64,000 nucleotides of DNA from Chloroflexi bacterium AL-N1 (GCA_013122435.1 WYDT01000002.1:372001-436000), one strand, 5' to 3'. Shown: positions 1 to 9,512, counted from the first letter of the stretch. Notes: generated from the sequence alone by a model not told the origin. Made by a program: numbers and translations.

Positions 1-1
1 A

Positions 2-109
2 CCCGGTCTGGCACATGCACCAGCCCACCTCCGTCATGTCTTGATCGTTCGTGCTCAACAACGCCGAGTGTCCTTTTTGATGCATTGTGAAGAGGTACAG
101 GATGCCTAA
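2..109 (+). CDS. 3' end of an upstream gene (partial)
   Basis: The frame beginning at base 2 is open to a TAA at 107-109 and its last residues read RVSFLMHCEEVQDA. It would overlap the next gene's ATG (102) by 8 bases, a typical coupled arrangement. The tail resembles the C-terminal strand of a polysaccharide lyase or heparinase-like protein, but too little is present to name it. A second frame is open to base 90, so frame choice is uncertain. Confidence 0.3.
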   Translation, partial: PGLAHAPAHLRHVLIVRAQQRRVSFLMHCEEVQDA

Positions 110-2357
110 GCAGTTATTCCTTGGGTCAAAGACCATTGAAGAGTGGCGTGCAGCCAGCCAGACTACCCACCAGAAGCGCTTGGTGCGCCTGCTTGATCAG
201 GCTGATTCCTATCACACCTGGCTGCCACCGCATGAGCATCCTCGTGAGACGATTACCTATATTGGCATGGCGGTCGCGAACCTGGCACTGGCTTTTTTAT
301 TAACTGAAAAAACAGCGTATGTTGATATGGCCCGTCGTTGGATGGATGTGGCTATCAATTATCCCCACTGGGGCCGGGCGAAGCTACCTGACCACGATCT
401 CGATGCTGGTTGGCTCTGTTTCGGGTTCGGGTTGGCCTATGACTGGCTCGGAGATATGTTGCCAGCCACTGAGCGGGAGGCGTTGCGAGCGAAACTTTTG
501 CTGCAGGGTCAACGCTTATTTGACTTCGCCGTTGAGCAGGAAGGTCGCTGGTGGAGTTCAGCGTACTGGCAAAACCACAACTGGATCTGCTATGCCGGAC
601 TTGCCACGGTGGCCTATGCGCTTGAGGCTGAACATCCCGAAGCGCGTGCGTGGTCTGATCGTGCCTGTGACAACTTTCGCACGGTGATGTCACTGCTGCC
701 TGAGGATGGCTCCGACTACGAAGGCCCAGTCTACTGGTGTTATGGCGTCCTGTGGCTGTTGATTGGTTGTGATCTGCTCCATCAGCAGACGGGCATTGAT
801 TTTGAAGACAACGACTTTTTGCGGTATACGTTTTACTACCGCCTTTATGTGAGTGCACCAAATCTGGTCGATACCGCGAACTTTGGGGATTGTCACGACC
901 GACGCAGTGCTCATTCTGCGGCGATGTATTATCGATTGGCCGGTTTGTACCGCAACGGACATGCACAGTGGTTAGCAGAACATTTTACGCGCGTTGGTGA
1001 GTGGGAACGCGAGGGCCGTGAGGGACAATTGCGACCGGGGCTGTTGCCGCAGGCGATGCTCGAATTTCTGTGGTACGACCCCAGTGTTGAGCCTGAGTCA
1101 ATCGCCGATTTACCGCTTGTACGCGCCTTCCCTGACCTAGGGCTGGTGAGTGCACGCAGTGATTGGGGACCGGAGGCAACCTTTCTGGCTTTCAAATCTG
1201 GCAAACCATCAGGTCACAAAGCGTGGACACTTGGTTACGCCATCGACGCACAGCATGGTTGGCACACCCTCAAGGCCAGTCACGCTCACCCCGATGAGAA
1301 CAGTTTTATTCTCGTGCGTGGCGATGACTATCTGGCAATTGACGAAGGATACAGCCAGACCAAGCAGTCACGGCATCACAACGTATTGCTGATAGACGGG
1401 CAGGGGCAGTATCACGAAGGAAGCTACGATGTCTTTAGTAAGACTGACGCATCGTGGGGCGGCCAATTAGAGCATTGCTTTGCTGGTTGCCACATTGTGT
1501 ACAGTCGTGGTGATGCTGCTATGGCCTACGATCCTGCGCTGACCCTTCAGCATGTTACCCGACAAATGCTACTGATTGGTGCACGTCAGGTCGTTATTTG
1601 CGATGATGTAGTAGCGCAGACGCCACGTGAGGTGACCTGGCAGCTTCAGACCGATCAGGTTGCTCAGCATGTGGCAGAGCATCGTTTTGTGGTCGCAGCC
1701 AACGACACGCAATTGTCCATAACTGCGCTCCTGCCTGAGCAGAGGAAGTGGGAAAATCACGTCGAAGAGATTGTCGCCAACCCATCGTCGTCAACGCCTG
1801 AATGGATTATACATCGCCAGCAACACACATTAGCGCTCACGAATGCCGAACGTGCAACGTCGACACGCTTTCTGGTGTTGCTCAACATCGACACTGCTGG
1901 CGCACAAGCTCGTCAGTACCATCGACTGATCTGCTCTGCGGGTGATATGTTCCAGATCGACGAGCCAGATTATAAAGTGGTTGTGGGTTTCTCGTGTGAC
2001 CGCCAAGGCATTCAATCTGATGGCTTCGTCTCGACTGACGCACGCTGGCTCGTTGCTGAATTACACGACGATCCGCATCCAACAGTACTGGCAGCCGGTG
2101 AGGTAACACAGGTGTGGTTGGCTGGGCAGTTGTATCTGAGTGCCACAGAGCCTATTGATTTTGCAATGGATAACCTGTCCTGCGCCATACACTCCTCGGC
2201 AGCGCGATGGATGAGTTTCTGGACCCCAGTCATTCCGGTTACGGTACTGCTGGATGGCAAGCCAACACATTTTACATTTAATCAAACTCTTTCTATGGTG
2301 CGTGTGTTCGTGCCCATGGGTGATGTGACGATTATGTTGAAAGGGGATGCGCACTAA
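102..2357 (+). CDS. heparinase II/III family polysaccharide lyase
   Basis: A protein of about 751 residues with the heparinase II/III architecture: an N-terminal alpha/alpha toroid rich in Trp/Tyr (motifs SSAYWQNHNWICYAG and DGSDYEGPVYWCYG) and a C-terminal beta-sandwich half that starts near the conserved KASHAHPDENSF segment. The family cleaves uronic-acid polysaccharides by beta-elimination, leaving unsaturated uronyl ends. ATG 102 is preferred over GTG 87 because AGAGG lies six bases before it. No clear signal peptide is seen, so action on imported oligosaccharides is likely. It is directly coupled to the GH88 gene that would process its products. Exact polysaccharide is not predictable. 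Confidence 0.85.
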   Translation: MPKQLFLGSKTIEEWRAASQTTHQKRLVRLLDQADSYHTWLPPHEHPRETITYIGMAVANLALAFLLTEKTAYVDMARRWMDVAINYPHWGRAKLPDHDLDAGWLCFGFGLAYDWLGDMLPATEREALRAKLLLQGQRLFDFAVEQEGRWWSSAYWQNHNWICYAGLATVAYALEAEHPEARAWSDRACDNFRTVMSLLPEDGSDYEGPVYWCYGVLWLLIGCDLLHQQTGIDFEDNDFLRYTFYYRLYVSAPNLVDTANFGDCHDRRSAHSAAMYYRLAGLYRNGHAQWLAEHFTRVGEWEREGREGQLRPGLLPQAMLEFLWYDPSVEPESIADLPLVRAFPDLGLVSARSDWGPEATFLAFKSGKPSGHKAWTLGYAIDAQHGWHTLKASHAHPDENSFILVRGDDYLAIDEGYSQTKQSRHHNVLLIDGQGQYHEGSYDVFSKTDASWGGQLEHCFAGCHIVYSRGDAAMAYDPALTLQHVTRQMLLIGARQVVICDDVVAQTPREVTWQLQTDQVAQHVAEHRFVVAANDTQLSITALLPEQRKWENHVEEIVANPSSSTPEWIIHRQQHTLALTNAERATSTRFLVLLNIDTAGAQARQYHRLICSAGDMFQIDEPDYKVVVGFSCDRQGIQSDGFVSTDARWLVAELHDDPHPTVLAAGEVTQVWLAGQLYLSATEPIDFAMDNLSCAIHSSAARWMSFWTPVIPVTVLLDGKPTHFTFNQTLSMVRVFVPMGDVTIMLKGDAH

Positions 2358-3517
2358 TGCAACACGTACTTCAGGAAGCATTAGATTACAGTGTTGCCAT
2401 GACGCGCCAGAATATGGCAACCATGACCGATTTTCCAGAGCGTTGTGAAGGCGATAGCTGGCTCTGCATGAATCAGAAACTTGATCCTCCCGCACGCAAT
2501 CACTGGATTGATGGTTTCTGGGTCGGGCTGCTCTGGCTGACGCATGCACATACCGACGACCCAGCTATTGCTACTGCTGCCCGCGAATGGTCCGAACAAC
2601 TGGCCTGGCTATGTACCAGTACTGACACGCATGATCTTGGGTTTATCTTCTATCTCTCGCATGTGCTGGGTGGGCGTATCACCGGCGATCACGCGCTGTT
2701 TGATAACGCCATACAGGCTGCTGAGACACACATCAAACGCTACAACCCCTATGGCGAGTATCTGCAGGCATGGGGGGCTATCGACGGCCCCGCCCATGAC
2801 CGTGGGCGTACCAATATTGACTTGATGATGAATCTGGCGCTGTTGTTCTGGTGCTCTGTGCATACCGGCGATTCACGCTATGCCCGCATCGCGGAGCACC
2901 ATGCGCGTACGAGCCGTTTTGTTCTTGTACGTCCCGATGACTCAACTGTCCATGTGGCAGACTTCGATCCAGAGACCGGAGCATTTTTGCAACACGCCAC
3001 ACACCAGGGGTTGAGCGCGGCATCATGTTGGTCGCGTGGCCATGCGTGGGGGGTGTATGGCTTTACCGAGGCGTATCAATATACGGGCAATCCGTCCTTT
3101 CTAGCTGTTGCACAGCGTCTGGCACACTACGCTATGCGACATGCCCCACCAGATCTGGTTCCCTTCTGGGACTACGATAGCCCGGATATTCCCAACACGT
3201 TCCGCGACACCTCTGCGGCAGCAGCGATGGCCGCCGGACTGCTCGAGCTGGCCACATGTGAGAGTGATGAGGATGCCAGGAAACGATGGCATGACTATGC
3301 AGAGGCGCTTCTGCTGGCACTCTGGCAGAACTACTCCACACGTGACAGCGCTATGCCTGCCATATTATGTCAGGGTTCCCGCTCGGTTCCACACGGTATG
3401 GCTAATCATGGCTTGATTTATGGTGACTATTACTTTATGCAGGCACTGACCAAATTACTGAGAGCGGATCTTGCAGGGCGTGCTTTTTCGCCACCTGTAT
3501 CACCTCGAGTGATGTGA
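2357..3517 (+). CDS. GH88 unsaturated glucuronyl hydrolase
   Basis: A 386-residue alpha/alpha-barrel protein of glycoside hydrolase family 88, which removes 4,5-unsaturated uronic acid from oligosaccharides made by lyases. Visible family motifs are HDLGFIFYLSH (first catalytic Asp), TNIDLMMNLALLFW (second Asp) and SCWSRGHAWGVYGF. Its ATG overlaps the lyase stop (TAATG), showing translational coupling. Lyase plus GH88 plus the sugar importer downstream form a depolymerise, trim and import unit for a glycosaminoglycan-like or other uronic-acid glycan. Length is normal for the family and no signal peptide is visible. Confidence 0.88.
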   Translation: MQHVLQEALDYSVAMTRQNMATMTDFPERCEGDSWLCMNQKLDPPARNHWIDGFWVGLLWLTHAHTDDPAIATAAREWSEQLAWLCTSTDTHDLGFIFYLSHVLGGRITGDHALFDNAIQAAETHIKRYNPYGEYLQAWGAIDGPAHDRGRTNIDLMMNLALLFWCSVHTGDSRYARIAEHHARTSRFVLVRPDDSTVHVADFDPETGAFLQHATHQGLSAASCWSRGHAWGVYGFTEAYQYTGNPSFLAVAQRLAHYAMRHAPPDLVPFWDYDSPDIPNTFRDTSAAAAMAAGLLELATCESDEDARKRWHDYAEALLLALWQNYSTRDSAMPAILCQGSRSVPHGMANHGLIYGDYYFMQALTKLLRADLAGRAFSPPVSPRVM

Positions 3518-3558
3518 TGAACACATCCACGATTTAGACACAACAAAGGTTCATTGGT

Positions 3559-4497
3559 ATGGTAACACAACAACAATCGGTACGAAGATTTCCAAGGCTA
3601 AGAATGCGGCAGATCGAAGCGCTTGCGGGATATCTTTTTATTGCTCCCTGGATTATTGGATTTCTCATCTTCACCATCGGACCGTTGATCGCCTCGTTGT
3701 ACTTTAGTCTGACGGCATGGGATCTTATTGGTAGTCCGACCTTTGTTGGTCCAGCAAATTATGTCGCAATGTTTGAAGATCGCTTCTTCTGGCAATCACT
3801 GCAAGTGACGGCACTGTATTCATTGGGGCGGGTGCCACTGGGTATCATCTTTGGCCTGCTGGTCGCACTCTTGCTTAATCAGGAGGTTCGTGGCATCGGC
3901 TTCTGGCGGGTCATTTATTATCTGCCGGTTGTACTCCCAACGGTTGCCATTTCGCTCCTGTGGCTCTGGATTTATAATCCTGAATACGGCGTACTGAACT
4001 GGTTTCTGTGGACGTTCTTCGGCATCGAGGGGCCGGCGTGGCTCCAATCCGAAACACTGGTATTGCCCTCACTCATTGTGATGGCTGTCTGGACTATGCT
4101 GGGCCGTTACATGATTATCTACCTCTCAGGTTTACAGAGTATTGCTAACGAAATGTATGAAGCGGCGAATATTGATGGCGCACGTAGCTGGCAAAAATTC
4201 TTCGCCATCACCCTGCCGATGTTGACACCCATTATTTTCTTCAATCTGGTTATTGGTCTCATTGACTCATTTAAGATTTTTACTCAGGCTTACATTATGA
4301 CCGACGGAGGGCCACGGTTTAGTTCACTCTTCTACGTCTATTATCTCTATCAACACGCCTTTGAGCGCTTTAATATGGGCTACGCCTCCGCACTCGCGTG
4401 GGTATTCTTCGCCATCATTATGGTGTTTACACTCCTTATTTTTCGGTCATCTCGGTTGTGGGTGTACTACGAAGGCGTTGATCAGGAGAGGAGCTAA
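3559..4497 (+). CDS. carbohydrate ABC transporter permease (UgpA/LacF type)
   Basis: A 312-residue inner-membrane protein with six predicted helices, first of a CUT1-type permease pair. The EAA loop facing the ATPase is visible as EAANIDGARSWQKFFAITLPML. The N-terminal PWIIGFLIF segment and the MTDGGP stretch are typical of UgpA/LacF proteins. It lies 41 bases after the GH88 gene and 3 bases before the partner permease. No ATPase gene is present, so a shared MsmK/UgpC-type ATPase elsewhere is inferred. Confidence 0.92.
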   Translation: MVTQQQSVRRFPRLRMRQIEALAGYLFIAPWIIGFLIFTIGPLIASLYFSLTAWDLIGSPTFVGPANYVAMFEDRFFWQSLQVTALYSLGRVPLGIIFGLLVALLLNQEVRGIGFWRVIYYLPVVLPTVAISLLWLWIYNPEYGVLNWFLWTFFGIEGPAWLQSETLVLPSLIVMAVWTMLGRYMIIYLSGLQSIANEMYEAANIDGARSWQKFFAITLPMLTPIIFFNLVIGLIDSFKIFTQAYIMTDGGPRFSSLFYVYYLYQHAFERFNMGYASALAWVFFAIIMVFTLLIFRSSRLWVYYEGVDQERS

Positions 4498-4500
4498 TCC

Positions 4501-5394
4501 ATGACAGTCAAAACGCAAATCCCACCATCAACCAATATTTCTGTACGTATGTATCGTCTGCAACGGTTGTCGAAACGTGCGTTGCTCTACAGCATTCTTG
4601 TTTTAGGTGCGGTATTGGTGCTTGTGCCCCTGGCCTGGAGTATCAGTACATCGTTGAAGACGACTACTCAAGCACTTACCTTTCCACCGGTCTGGATTCC
4701 GCAACCGATTGTCTGGCGCAACTACGTTGATGCGCTCACCAGCATGCCCTTCCACATTTTCTACGCCAACAGCCTGATTATTGCAGTTCTGCGGGTGCTA
4801 GGTGTCCTGATCAGTAGTTCACTGGTGGCTTATGGTTTTGCACGACTACGGTTTCCTGGCCGCCATTTTCTCTTTATTCTTGTTTTGAGTACGCTGATGA
4901 TCCCCTTTCAGGTGCTGATCATTCCCCGCTTTGTGTTGTTTCGAGAATTGGGATGGTTAGACTCGCTGGCCCCACTTATTGTGCCGAGTTTTTTTGGTGG
5001 TGGTGCGCTGGCGATCTTCCTGTTGCGCCAATACTTTATGAGCATTCCTACCGAACTCGATGATGCCGCAAAAATTGATGGATGTGGACCGTTTGCCACT
5101 TTCTGGCGTATTGTTCTCCCACTTTCCAGACCAGCACTGGGCGCCGTGGCTGTCTTTGAGGTGCTCGATACCTGGGACGATTTCCTCGGTCCACTCATTT
5201 ACATTAGCTCACCGGAAAATTTTACGGTCGAACTTGGGCTCAATGCTATGCGAACCGAATATTTTACTGAATGGAATTTGTTTATGGCTGCATCGCTGGT
5301 TGCGATGATCGTTCCAATCAGTATCTTCTTTGTCGCACAAAAGCATTTTATCAGCGGTATAGCGATCGCAGGATCTGGTGGTGTGAAGGGTTAG
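4501..5394 (+). CDS. carbohydrate ABC transporter permease (UgpE/LacG type)
   Basis: A 297-residue inner-membrane protein, second half of the sugar permease heterodimer. It has the EAA motif as ELDDAAKIDGCGPFATFWRI and ends near the typical AQKHFISGIAIAGSGGVKG tail of this subfamily. An N-terminal hydrophobic helix is followed by STSLKTTTQA, usual for UgpE-like proteins. AGGAG lies just before the ATG, inside the end of the previous gene. With the partner permease and the binding lipoprotein downstream it forms an importer for the oligosaccharide made by the lyase/GH88 pair (inference from context). Confidence 0.92.
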   Translation: MTVKTQIPPSTNISVRMYRLQRLSKRALLYSILVLGAVLVLVPLAWSISTSLKTTTQALTFPPVWIPQPIVWRNYVDALTSMPFHIFYANSLIIAVLRVLGVLISSSLVAYGFARLRFPGRHFLFILVLSTLMIPFQVLIIPRFVLFRELGWLDSLAPLIVPSFFGGGALAIFLLRQYFMSIPTELDDAAKIDGCGPFATFWRIVLPLSRPALGAVAVFEVLDTWDDFLGPLIYISSPENFTVELGLNAMRTEYFTEWNLFMAASLVAMIVPISIFFVAQKHFISGIAIAGSGGVKG

Positions 5395-5476
5395 CACGAT
5401 CGCAGTGTAACCCTCTTTAGTGATAATAGCCCATCCGTAACAAGTTCGTACTTGTGTACAACAAAGGAGAAAATCA

Positions 5477-6838
5477 ATGCAGATTCGACTCGCACGGCAG
5501 CCATGGTACGCTGTTCTGACGCTTCTAGTTACTGCGATACTTGTCGCAAGTTGTGGTGGTGCTGGTGACACGACAGCGACCACTGAGCAATCCTCAACTG
5601 AGGGATCAGAAGACACGGCAGCAACTGATGAACAGGTGACACTGCGCTGGTACATGCGCTGGGATCAGGCGCGCCTGGACAGTGTGGCTACGCCCGTTAT
5701 CGAAGCTTTCGAGGAACAGAACCCCAATATTACAATCGAGATTGAGAATGTTGGTTCTGGTAGTGAATACTGGACCAAATTGCAAACGATGATTGCTGGC
5801 AATACAGTCCCGGATATCATTTATCCAGCCACACATCAGGCGTATGCCCTGGCTTCCAAAGGCGCATTGCTTAATCTTGATCCCTATATCGAGCAAGATG
5901 GTGTTGATATGACTCAATATGATGAGGCCATCCTCGACCTGTATACGTATGAGGAAAGTGTGTATGGTCTTCCGCTTGATACTGCGGCACTCGCGGTGTT
6001 CTACAACAAAAACATGTTTGATGAGGCGGGGCTGGAATACCCTGCTGAGGACTGGACATGGGATGATTTTTTAACCACTGCACAGGCACTCACGCAAGAT
6101 GTTGATGGTGATGGCCGCACCGATCAATTTGGTATTGATGATTGGACAGCTTACTGGCCTGTAATTGTCTGGTCAAACACTGGTCATGGTATTTTCGATG
6201 ATCTGCGCCAACCAACGGATTGGCTGTTGAATGAGCCCGAGGCGGTTGATGCGATACAGTGGCTAGCTGATCTCTCAAATGAACATGGTGTAATGCCCAC
6301 AGTAGAGGAACGCGCCGACATCAGTGACATGTTTGTGGCCAACAAGACCGGCATGAAAATCATTGGACATTGGCGTGTACGGCAATATATGGATAATGTG
6401 GAGGACTTCGAATGGGATATTGCGCCTCTGCCACGCGGGGAGATTGTAGCCAACCGCAGTGATGGAAGTGCTTTTGCCATCACGACACAGTCTCAACACC
6501 CGGAAGAAGCGTGGAAGTTTATCCAATTTCTGGCGGGCCCAGAATCGTATGGTGTTGATCTACTGTTGGATCTGCAACAAATGACGCCTGCGTTAACCGA
6601 ATTCCAGCAAGCCGATGAATTTCTTAATCCGGAATCACTCCCGGGAGTCAACAAAGCTGCTTTCCTTTCTGGAAAAGAGCATCTATTTCCAATGTATGAT
6701 CCTATTCATCCTGTGTATGATGAGATTGAGACGATCCAGAACTCTGAATTGGCGGAACTATGGAATGGTAATGTGACTGCACAGGAAGCTGTAGAACGTA
6801 TGCAGCCACAGATTGAACAGATCCTTGATAGTATGTAG
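5477..6838 (+). CDS. sugar ABC transporter substrate-binding lipoprotein
   Basis: A 453-residue family 1 extracellular solute-binding protein. The N-terminus is a lipoprotein signal with lipobox LVASC (residues about 22-26), then a Thr/Ser/Glu-rich linker (to about residue 50) before the globular domain that starts VTLRWYMRWD. Inside are typical features such as PDIIYPATHQAYALA and DVDGDGRTDQFGIDDW. AAGGAG precedes the ATG by about 8 bases. It is the last gene of the sugar operon, 82 bases after the second permease, and should set specificity for a uronic-acid oligosaccharide; the ligand itself cannot be read from sequence. Confidence 0.92.
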   Translation: MQIRLARQPWYAVLTLLVTAILVASCGGAGDTTATTEQSSTEGSEDTAATDEQVTLRWYMRWDQARLDSVATPVIEAFEEQNPNITIEIENVGSGSEYWTKLQTMIAGNTVPDIIYPATHQAYALASKGALLNLDPYIEQDGVDMTQYDEAILDLYTYEESVYGLPLDTAALAVFYNKNMFDEAGLEYPAEDWTWDDFLTTAQALTQDVDGDGRTDQFGIDDWTAYWPVIVWSNTGHGIFDDLRQPTDWLLNEPEAVDAIQWLADLSNEHGVMPTVEERADISDMFVANKTGMKIIGHWRVRQYMDNVEDFEWDIAPLPRGEIVANRSDGSAFAITTQSQHPEEAWKFIQFLAGPESYGVDLLLDLQQMTPALTEFQQADEFLNPESLPGVNKAAFLSGKEHLFPMYDPIHPVYDEIETIQNSELAELWNGNVTAQEAVERMQPQIEQILDSM

Positions 6839-6870
6839 TGAAATCATAAGATTTTGGTGGATCATACCTC

Positions 6871-6916
6871 TTGACATCCATAACGCGCTGTGTTATATTT
6901 AACGCAGTGCGTTATG
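6871..6916 (+). promoter_or_regulatory. extended -10 promoter covered by a 17-bp inverted repeat
   Basis: TTGACA (6871-6876), exactly 17 bases, then TATATT (6894-6899) with TG at 6891-6892. An inverted repeat of 17-base arms (15 of 17 matched, outer arms CATAACGC/GCGTTATG) spans 6879-6916, covering the spacer, the -10 and the start point. It drives the gene at 6934 and looks like a repressor operator. Confidence 0.75.
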
Positions 6917-6933
6917 GTAAAAGGAGCAGGCAA

Positions 6934-7680
6934 ATGGTAAAGCCCATCGTTGATACAGCACAAAAAAGTGTTCTTGCATCTGTTGGTGTCGTAGCCCTTG
7001 TGGGTGATCGCATCACTGAAACCTTTCATAAATTCGCTGATCGGGGTAAAGCAGTTGAGCAAACAGCCCAAGGCTGGTTTAAAGAAACGAATGGTCAAGT
7101 TAATGGTGGAGTTGCAGAGGGTGAACAGATTGTAGTTGCTAATATGAATAAAGCACAAGATCAGTTCTTGCAAATCCGCGAACAGGTCTTTGATACCTTC
7201 AATCTCCCTTCCTATACTTCTGTCAAAGAGTTGAATGAACAGATTGCAAATCTCAGCATCCAAATCGATGATTTATACGATGAGGTAGTTGGTGTTGCTC
7301 CTGTAATACCAACGGTTCCGCTCACTGATTATGACAAACTGAATGCAGAAACGGTCATCGAGCAGTTGCCACAGTACGATGAGCCCACCCTGCTCGCGAT
7401 TCGCGACTATGAAAAGGCTCACAATAATCGCGTCACCGTATTACGAACTCTTGAGCGTCTCCTTGTTGAACGACACGCGCTGAGTAGCACGGAAGTCGAG
7501 ACAACAGTCGAGCCATTTCCACGCTATGATGATTTATCGATAGATAACCTGATCAACCGTGTGGCCGATCTAAACGAGATTGAGTTATTGCACATGCAGA
7601 GCTACGAGCAATCCCATCAAAATCGTGTGGTCGTTCTCGAAGCAATTGAAGCACGCCTTGTGGAAAAACGAAGCGCATAG
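6934..7680 (+). CDS. phasin/HbhA-like protein with two C-terminal repeats
   Basis: A 248-residue protein with no enzyme motif. Residues about 1-45 form an amphipathic or weakly hydrophobic region (VLASVGVVALVGDRIT) like that of HbhA or lipid-droplet proteins; residues 80-115 (SVKELNEQIANLSIQIDDL) look like a phasin coiled coil. Two copies of a module of about 47 residues follow, at 133-179 and 198-244, each of the pattern YD-L--------L-----L----YE--H-NR--VL--(I/L)E--LVE, known to me from actinobacterial surface/lipid-droplet proteins. ATG 6934 is chosen for its AAGGAG. A storage-granule or lipid-interface role is inference. Confidence 0.6.
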   Translation: MVKPIVDTAQKSVLASVGVVALVGDRITETFHKFADRGKAVEQTAQGWFKETNGQVNGGVAEGEQIVVANMNKAQDQFLQIREQVFDTFNLPSYTSVKELNEQIANLSIQIDDLYDEVVGVAPVIPTVPLTDYDKLNAETVIEQLPQYDEPTLLAIRDYEKAHNNRVTVLRTLERLLVERHALSSTEVETTVEPFPRYDDLSIDNLINRVADLNEIELLHMQSYEQSHQNRVVVLEAIEARLVEKRSA

Positions 7681-7734
7681 GCACCACGGATACTTGTGCC
7701 ACCTTAAACCAGATTATTGGCTCCTCCTACTTAT

Positions 7735-7784
7735 ACAACGAACGGCTAGTTTCTGTAGCGCCCATAGAGCTAGCCGTTTGTTGT
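7735..7784. terminator. bidirectional hairpin terminator
   Basis: Arms of 15 bases, 7735-7749 and 7770-7784, pair with one G-U (core AACGGCTAG/CTAGCCGTT) around a 20-base loop. It lies between two convergent genes and overlaps the 3' end of the PfkB kinase gene. Confidence 0.7.
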
Positions 7785-8966
7785 GCCTTCATTTTCTTTC
7801 TGCTTAGACCAGATTTCGTGTTGGTTGTCCCAGCACCACTCAGGAGTATCAAAGAACAGTGGTAAGCGTTGCCATCCAGCGGCTATCCGTACGGCTGTCT
7901 CTTGCCAGCCTTGTATTCCGCTGATTGAGTCTGTCGCCTCTACAGCACATGCCCCTACAGCACATGCCGCCGAGAGGGTCTCTTCGAGCGTCATTCCACG
8001 TAATAACCCCATCAAAAAGCCGGCAATGGTTGCATCACCTGTGCCAGTCGTCCCCACTATATCAGTTGCATAACAGGGTGCCCATACCTCTCGGTCCGCC
8101 CAGTGTGCGATGTGTTCGGGTGTCGCACGCCCCATGTCCTTCAATTGTAAAGCTTCAGCCGTTCGCAGATACAATCCACGGTATCCAGCCTTCAAGCCAA
8201 CGATCTTTGTACCCATGTCAAGCAGGTGTTGACTTAATGCCGACATCAGCGCAGGTGTTACACAATCTATCATTGATGTCGCTGATGTCTTGCGTGCCAG
8301 ACGATCAAATGCGGCCCGGTCCAGCATGAGCAACAGTTCCTCAACACTGGGCAAAAAGATATCTACATATGGCAGCACCAGTGCAAGAATGCTGGGCCAG
8401 TCGATCTGTCCCGAAGGGCCATGTGGGTCGGGCATGGTCATGTCGAGCGATGTGGTGATGCCGGTGGCCTTGGCTCGCTGAAACAGTGTCACGAGTTCAG
8501 CCCCAGTGTTGCGATAGAGCCGTTCCATCAGCGGTGGGTAACCAAAGTGCAGCAGACGGGTGTGGGTAAGTGCGGCGTAGTCGATATCATCAGCACCGAA
8601 TGTAGCATTACACCCAGGTGCATGGATAAACATGCGATCCACATCAGGCGAACTCAGGATAATGGTGTATGAGGTTGCCGCATCTGATGAGACAATCATA
8701 CCTGTAGTGAGTGATGGGTCGTGTGCTGCTAACAGGGAGCAAATGGCGTGGCCAAAGAGATCGTCGCCAACTTTCCCCATCAAACGCGTTGAGACACCCA
8801 GTTTGTGGAGTGCCAGACCTGTATTCGCTACCGGGCCACCTGTGGAAAAAAGTGCCGGACCGGCTTCCAGGGTATATCCAGGAATAAATTGAGCAGTACT
8901 ATGCAGTTCGGGAATAATATCCAGACAAATATGCCCTGCGACAATCGTTTCTGGCTGATCGTGCAT
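7770..8966 (-). CDS. PfkB-family carbohydrate kinase
   Basis: A 398-residue ribokinase-fold sugar kinase. The N-terminal substrate region is GHICLDIIP followed by the GG-containing signature STGGPVANTGLALHKLG and KVGDDLFG. The C-terminal PfkB signature is VGTTGTGDATIAGFLMGLL, in which the GD Asp is the catalytic base. It is convergent with the polysaccharide operon. In this setting a kinase for a keto-deoxy-sugar or another breakdown product of the uronate path is plausible but unproved. The protein is longer than most KDG kinases (about 310-340 residues). Confidence 0.85.
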   Translation of the reverse strand: MHDQPETIVAGHICLDIIPELHSTAQFIPGYTLEAGPALFSTGGPVANTGLALHKLGVSTRLMGKVGDDLFGHAICSLLAAHDPSLTTGMIVSSDAATSYTIILSSPDVDRMFIHAPGCNATFGADDIDYAALTHTRLLHFGYPPLMERLYRNTGAELVTLFQRAKATGITTSLDMTMPDPHGPSGQIDWPSILALVLPYVDIFLPSVEELLLMLDRAAFDRLARKTSATSMIDCVTPALMSALSQHLLDMGTKIVGLKAGYRGLYLRTAEALQLKDMGRATPEHIAHWADREVWAPCYATDIVGTTGTGDATIAGFLMGLLRGMTLEETLSAACAVGACAVEATDSISGIQGWQETAVRIAAGWQRLPLFFDTPEWCWDNQHEIWSKQKENEGTTNG

Positions 8967-8999
8967 AACTTGCTCCCATACAGTACACCAGCCGGCTCG

Positions 9000-9512
9000 T
9001 TATTTGATATCCAGCGTATGAAACAACGCTGCACCAAAATTCGATGGCACACCATATGTTCCAACTACATGGATTTTCCAATTCCGTGTTGGCTCATTGT
9101 ACAGAACGATATGATCTTTGTCAGGATTGTACAGGGCGATAATCACACGTTCCGGTGTGCCATATGTCATTGTTATCTTGAATGGCTCTTGTGTACCCTG
9201 GATGGCCGCATCAATATCCTCGTGGTTGTTGGGTTGCGCCAACAAACGAACAAAATCCTCTATCATCGTTTGATTGGTAACTGTTTGCTGACTGCCACTT
9301 TGTGTGTTGGTAAACGTGATCTGTTGAGTTGCTGGCAGGCCCAATTGCCCGACGTATTGAGCAATAGTTGGTGGAGGTGTCAGATCAACGTGGCTGATTC
9401 CCGGTGGATCAATCCCAAGTATTTGGCGTGCGTCTGTGACAGGAGTACAAGCGGTAATCAAAATGATAACACCCATAACTGACAGACGACACATTCTTTT
9501 GACTACTGCCAT
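9000..9512 (-). CDS. hypothetical lipoprotein
   Basis: A protein of about 170 residues with a lipoprotein signal ending in lipobox LITAC, followed by TPVTDARQILGIDPPG. The rest is a small alpha/beta domain with no motif I recognise; it contains QQTVTNQTMIEDFVRLLAQP and a strand-rich half ending at TLDIK. ATG 9512 is chosen; ATG 9494 is possible, and a TTG further upstream is not supported by a ribosome site. It follows the kinase's start codon region on the same strand (33-base gap) so could be cotranscribed with it. Confidence 0.6.
   Translation of the reverse strand: MAVVKRMCRLSVMGVIILITACTPVTDARQILGIDPPGISHVDLTPPPTIAQYVGQLGLPATQQITFTNTQSGSQQTVTNQTMIEDFVRLLAQPNNHEDIDAAIQGTQEPFKITMTYGTPERVIIALYNPDKDHIVLYNEPTRNWKIHVVGTYGVPSNFGAALFHTLDIK

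Noticed and set aside
355..966. Long open frame on the minus strand inside the lyase gene
   Set aside because: It lies wholly within a well-supported gene, has skewed His/Arg/Ser composition and no recognisable family.
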